A DNA stretch of 37,388 nucleotides from Polynucleobacter sp. AP-Reno-20A-A9 (GTDB lineage Bacteria; Pseudomonadota; Gammaproteobacteria; Burkholderiales; Burkholderiaceae), in the NCBI RefSeq assembly GCF_018882085.1, contig NZ_JACVPB010000017.1, positions 1-37,388 of the forward strand, written 5' to 3'. Made by a program: the position numbers and the translations under genes. The notes beneath the pieces are model-generated. The model searched no databases. It was not told the origin of the DNA and saw only the letters and a list, made by a program, of their open reading frames with translations. Positions 35,715-37,388 of the stretch are shown one piece after another. How positions within the stretch are numbered: position 1 is the stretch's first letter; each line of letters begins with the position of its first letter.

Positions 35715-36410
35715 ATGAAGACATTAACTGCTGCTGAGGCAATTACCTCACGTATGTCGGTAAGGGCATTTACAAAAGAGGCCGTCTCAAAAGAGATCAT
35801 CCTCAAGCTGCTCGATATCTCTGCAAGAGCGCCCTCAGGTACGAATACCCAACCTTGGAAAGCCTATGTTGTAGAAGGCAACGCACTTGAGGATTTATGC
35901 AAAAAGGTATGCACTACTTATGACAGCATTGCGCTCAATCCCGAGTTGGCAAAAGAATATCAATCCGCATATGACTATTACCCTAGCAAATGGTTTAGTC
36001 CATATATAGATAGACGTCGTGAAAATGGTTGGGGCTTGTATGGTTTATTGGGAATTACTAAAGGCGATAAAGACAAGATGCATGCGCAGCATCGAAAAAA
36101 CTTTGAGGCATTTGGTGCGCCAGTTTGCATCTTCTTTACTATCGATAAGGAGCTTGGCAGGGGCTCGATGCTTGACTATGGAATGTTTTTGCAGAATATG
36201 ATGATTGCAGCTAGAGGTGAAGGTTTAGATACCTGCCCGCAAGCGGCATGGAATGACTATGCGAAGATCATCCTGCCATGCATCGGTGCGAAAGAGAATG
36301 AGATGCTTGTGTGCGGTATGGCACTAGGGCATGCCGACAAAAACGCGTTAGTGAATAGTTTCCACACCCCCAGAGTAAGCGCGGAAGAATTTACTACCTG
36401 GGTAAAGTAG
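35715..36410 (+). CDS. Nitroreductase-family FMN oxidoreductase
   Basis: 231 aa, 17 bp after the OsmC-YcaO gene on the same strand. The start TLTAAEAITSRMSVRAFTKEAV and the FMN-binding ISARAPSGTNTQPWKAYVV are typical of the nitroreductase fold. The later MLDYGMFLQNMMIAARGEGLDTCPQAAWNDY and MLVCGMALGHADKNALVN resemble PnbA-like nitroreductases. It would act as a cytoplasmic FMN dimer using NAD(P)H; the physiological substrate is unknown. Its TAG stop runs straight into a run of ten G. Confidence 0.9.
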   Translation: MKTLTAAEAITSRMSVRAFTKEAVSKEIILKLLDISARAPSGTNTQPWKAYVVEGNALEDLCKKVCTTYDSIALNPELAKEYQSAYDYYPSKWFSPYIDRRRENGWGLYGLLGITKGDKDKMHAQHRKNFEAFGAPVCIFFTIDKELGRGSMLDYGMFLQNMMIAARGEGLDTCPQAAWNDYAKIILPCIGAKENEMLVCGMALGHADKNALVNSFHTPRVSAEEFTTWVK

Positions 36411-36419
36411 GGGGGGGGG
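36410..36419 (+). repeat. Ten-base G homopolymer at the nitroreductase stop
   Basis: The last base of the TAG stop (36410) starts an uninterrupted run of ten G. In an AT-rich genome this is unusual and prone to slippage. Because it begins in the third base of the stop, length changes would not alter the protein. A sequencing or assembly artefact is possible. Confidence 0.9.
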
Positions 36420-36547
36420 CTACCCTTTATTGCTAATGATCTTTGGAAGTTTCTAACTAATTCTCCTAAAAACTATATGGGAAAAATAGAAATGAATTGC
36501 CCAATAAACCCGATTTCAAGGCTTTAAATGGGGTTTTAGAAAATATA

Positions 36548-36562
36548 TGTTGCTTTGCAACA
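36548..36562. promoter_or_regulatory. Candidate operator dyad upstream of the phasin gene (PhaR-like)
   Basis: TGTTGC (36548-36553) and GCAACA (36557-36562) form a perfect 6-bp inverted repeat around TTT, about 86 bp before the phasin ATG. In PHA-producing bacteria the repressor PhaR controls phasin genes from GC-flanked TGC/GCA dyads, so this is a reasonable candidate. No phaR gene is in the window. Confidence 0.4.
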
Positions 36563-36647
36563 AAAATATCTTGCTTTTGGAAAATGGCGATCTTAAAATG
36601 GTGCATCGCAATAAAAAATCCACATTTACTTAAAGTTAGGATAAATC

Positions 36648-37220
36648 ATGTTTCAAAACCAATTAAACGACCAACTCGCTTCTGCACAAGCCAAAGCAAT
36701 CGAAACTGCTAAACATTTGGCACAAGTTGCTGTTGAAAGTGCACAAGAATTAGCTGAAATCAACCAAGCTGCCGCTAAAGATGCTTTAGTTGCTGCTCAA
36801 GATACAAGCTCACAATTGTTGGCAATCAAGGATCCACAACAATTAGCTAAATTAGCTCAGCCAGAAGCTGCTCAAGAAGCCGCTAAATATGCTGCTGCTT
36901 ACCAAGCTAAAGTAAACCAAGTAGTTCGTAACGGTAACAAAGAAGTTGCCCAAGTAGTTGATGCCTCTATCGATGACGCACGTGCTGATTTGGTTAAGTT
37001 TGTTAAAGAAGCTACTAAAACAGCTCCTGCTGGTTCTGAAGCTTTTGTTTCTGCATTCAAAACTGCATTTGATTCTTCACTTCAACAGTTTGACCAAGTT
37101 CGCGCATCTGCAACTGATGCATTTGCTAACTTTGAGAAGAGTGTTGATGCTGCTTTGGCAAACATTCAAGGTCAATACGCTGTTGCTAAGCCAGCTGCTA
37201 AAAGCCGTAAAGCTGCTTAA
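36648..37220 (+). CDS. phaP: Phasin (PHA granule-associated protein)
   Basis: 190 aa, almost entirely helical, rich in Ala, Gln and Lys, without membrane segment or signal. The start MFQNQLNDQLASAQAKAIETAKHLAQVAVESAQELAEIN and later SFKTAFDSSLQQFDQ-like segments (AFKTAFDSSLQQFDQVRASA) match the phasin 2 family, which coats polyhydroxyalkanoate granules. The tail AKPAAKSRKAA is the usual low-complexity lysine-rich end. TTAGGATAA before the ATG is a good ribosome site. Strong codon bias (many GCT, CAA and GTT) suggests high expression. The terminator downstream has been cut by the right-hand IS. Confidence 0.92.
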   Translation: MFQNQLNDQLASAQAKAIETAKHLAQVAVESAQELAEINQAAAKDALVAAQDTSSQLLAIKDPQQLAKLAQPEAAQEAAKYAAAYQAKVNQVVRNGNKEVAQVVDASIDDARADLVKFVKEATKTAPAGSEAFVSAFKTAFDSSLQQFDQVRASATDAFANFEKSVDAALANIQGQYAVAKPAAKSRKAA

Positions 37221-37240
37221 TTAACTGAACAGTTAATTTT
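37221..37240 (+). terminator. AT-rich hairpin directly after the phasin stop
   Basis: TTAACTG (37221-37227) pairs perfectly with CAGTTAA (37230-37236) around AA, followed by TTTTGTTGTT. It is a weak intrinsic terminator and may be the only complete one left for the phasin gene. Confidence 0.5.
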
Positions 37241-37246
37241 GTTGTT

Positions 37247-37261
37247 AAAAAAGCCACCTTC
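37247..37261 (+). terminator. Left half of a terminator cut by the IS insertion
   Basis: AAAAAAGCCACCTTC matches the 5' half of a hairpin of the kind seen intact at 15060-15083 (AGCCACC-TTCG-GGTGG). The expected GGTGGC and T run are missing because the IS end begins at 37262. The other half should lie beyond the IS. Confidence 0.65.
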
Positions 37262-37286
37262 TGAACTGACCCCCAAAAGTTGGACA
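37262..37286 (-). repeat. Terminal inverted repeat of the right-edge IS3 element
   Basis: The sequence starts TGAACTGACCCCCAAAAG and ends TTGGACA, the well-known end of IS3-family (IS150-like) elements; on the other strand it starts TGTCCAAC and ends in CAGTTCA. It marks the insertion point next to the phasin gene. Confidence 0.85.
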
Positions 37287-37292
37287 GTTTAG

Positions 37293-37388
37293 TTAGGTTA
37301 GCACGAGGGATTGAGTTCGGTAATTTACCGGGCTCAGTCCCTTTAGTTTTTGCTTAATTCGATCATGGTTGTAGTAGTGGATATATTC
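37293..37388 (-). CDS. IS3-family (IS150-like) transposase, C-terminal fragment
   Basis: Read on the minus strand from the window end, the frame gives [18 protein letters not shown], then [13 protein letters not shown] and a stop at 37293-37295. YNxxRIKxKLxGLSPVxYR is typical of the integrase subunit of IS150-group IS3 elements. The catalytic DDE residues lie outside the window. The gene reads into the window, toward the phasin terminator. Confidence 0.85.
   Translation of the reverse strand, partial: EYIHYYNHDRIKQKLKGLSPVNYRTQSLVLT

Noticed and set aside
36497..36712. 71-aa ORF before the phasin gene
   Set aside because: It runs over the phasin start in another frame, has an implausible composition and covers the promoter region.

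Overview
The window looks like chromosome of a small-genome, moderately AT-rich betaproteobacterium. The gene complement (short Coq7, phasin, DUF2244, LON-domain protein, DUF4149 proteins, selenoneine genes) and the protein style suggest a freshwater Polynucleobacter-type member of the Burkholderiales. That taxonomic call is inference; there is no rRNA gene here to prove it. Both edges run into IS3-family insertion sequences of two different kinds, each with the 3' end of its transposase pointing into the window (left: 1-125, right: 37262-37388). Everything between is mostly intact single-copy genes.

Layout. 265-4591: a small hypothetical protein, a VOC-fold protein, a photolyase/cryptochrome with a sliding-clamp-like C-terminal peptide, a fused osmoprotectant binding protein/permease, and a small secreted protein. 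4592-5095: a gene-poor leader ending in a strong hairpin terminator in front of an Rrf2-type regulator. 5096-14444: the centrepiece, a selenium cluster. In order it holds an Rrf2 regulator, a Coq7-type hydroxylase, a DsbA/FrnE-like protein, SenA (EgtB-like selenoneine synthase), SelD/SenC (selenophosphate synthetase), a four-gene PhnD/PhnC/PhnE/PhnE-like ABC importer of the putative selenate type, EgtD (hercynine synthesis), and convergently SenB (selenosugar synthase). 14597-18673: a CHRD-domain protein, a small ORF, a decayed tRNA half, an exported MetX-like hydrolase bracketed by twin hairpin repeats, and a YadGH-type ABC-2 exporter. 19060-23977: KatG, an FMN split-barrel protein, a small membrane protein, an SDR and a double cupin. 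23996-26604: a minus-strand run AlkB - FAD oxidoreductase - FolB-like - histidine phosphatase. 26686-30063: a small Cys-rich protein, DUF4149, MpaB-type and LON-domain genes, a 49-aa protein, DUF2244 and a membrane protein. 30154-33425: a second Rrf2 regulator, a DnaQ-Cho exonuclease/nicking endonuclease fusion and a Cry-DASH, tightly packed. 33499-37220: an OsmC-YcaO fusion, a nitroreductase and a phasin.

How the genes work together. The selenium cluster encodes a nearly complete route: import of an oxyanion, activation to selenophosphate (SelD), conversion to a selenosugar (SenB), histidine to hercynine (EgtD), and joining by SenA to give selenoneine, a selenium antioxidant. No selA, selB, Sec tRNA or mnmH is visible, so SelD here most likely serves small-molecule selenium. 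The rest of the window is rich in light and oxidative damage functions: two photolyase-family proteins of different subfamilies, DnaQ-Cho, AlkB, KatG, an OsmC domain and selenoneine. This would suit a bacterium of sunlit surface water. Two Rrf2 regulators, one upstream of the selenium block and one heading the repair block, share an unusual C-terminal tail and may link the two.
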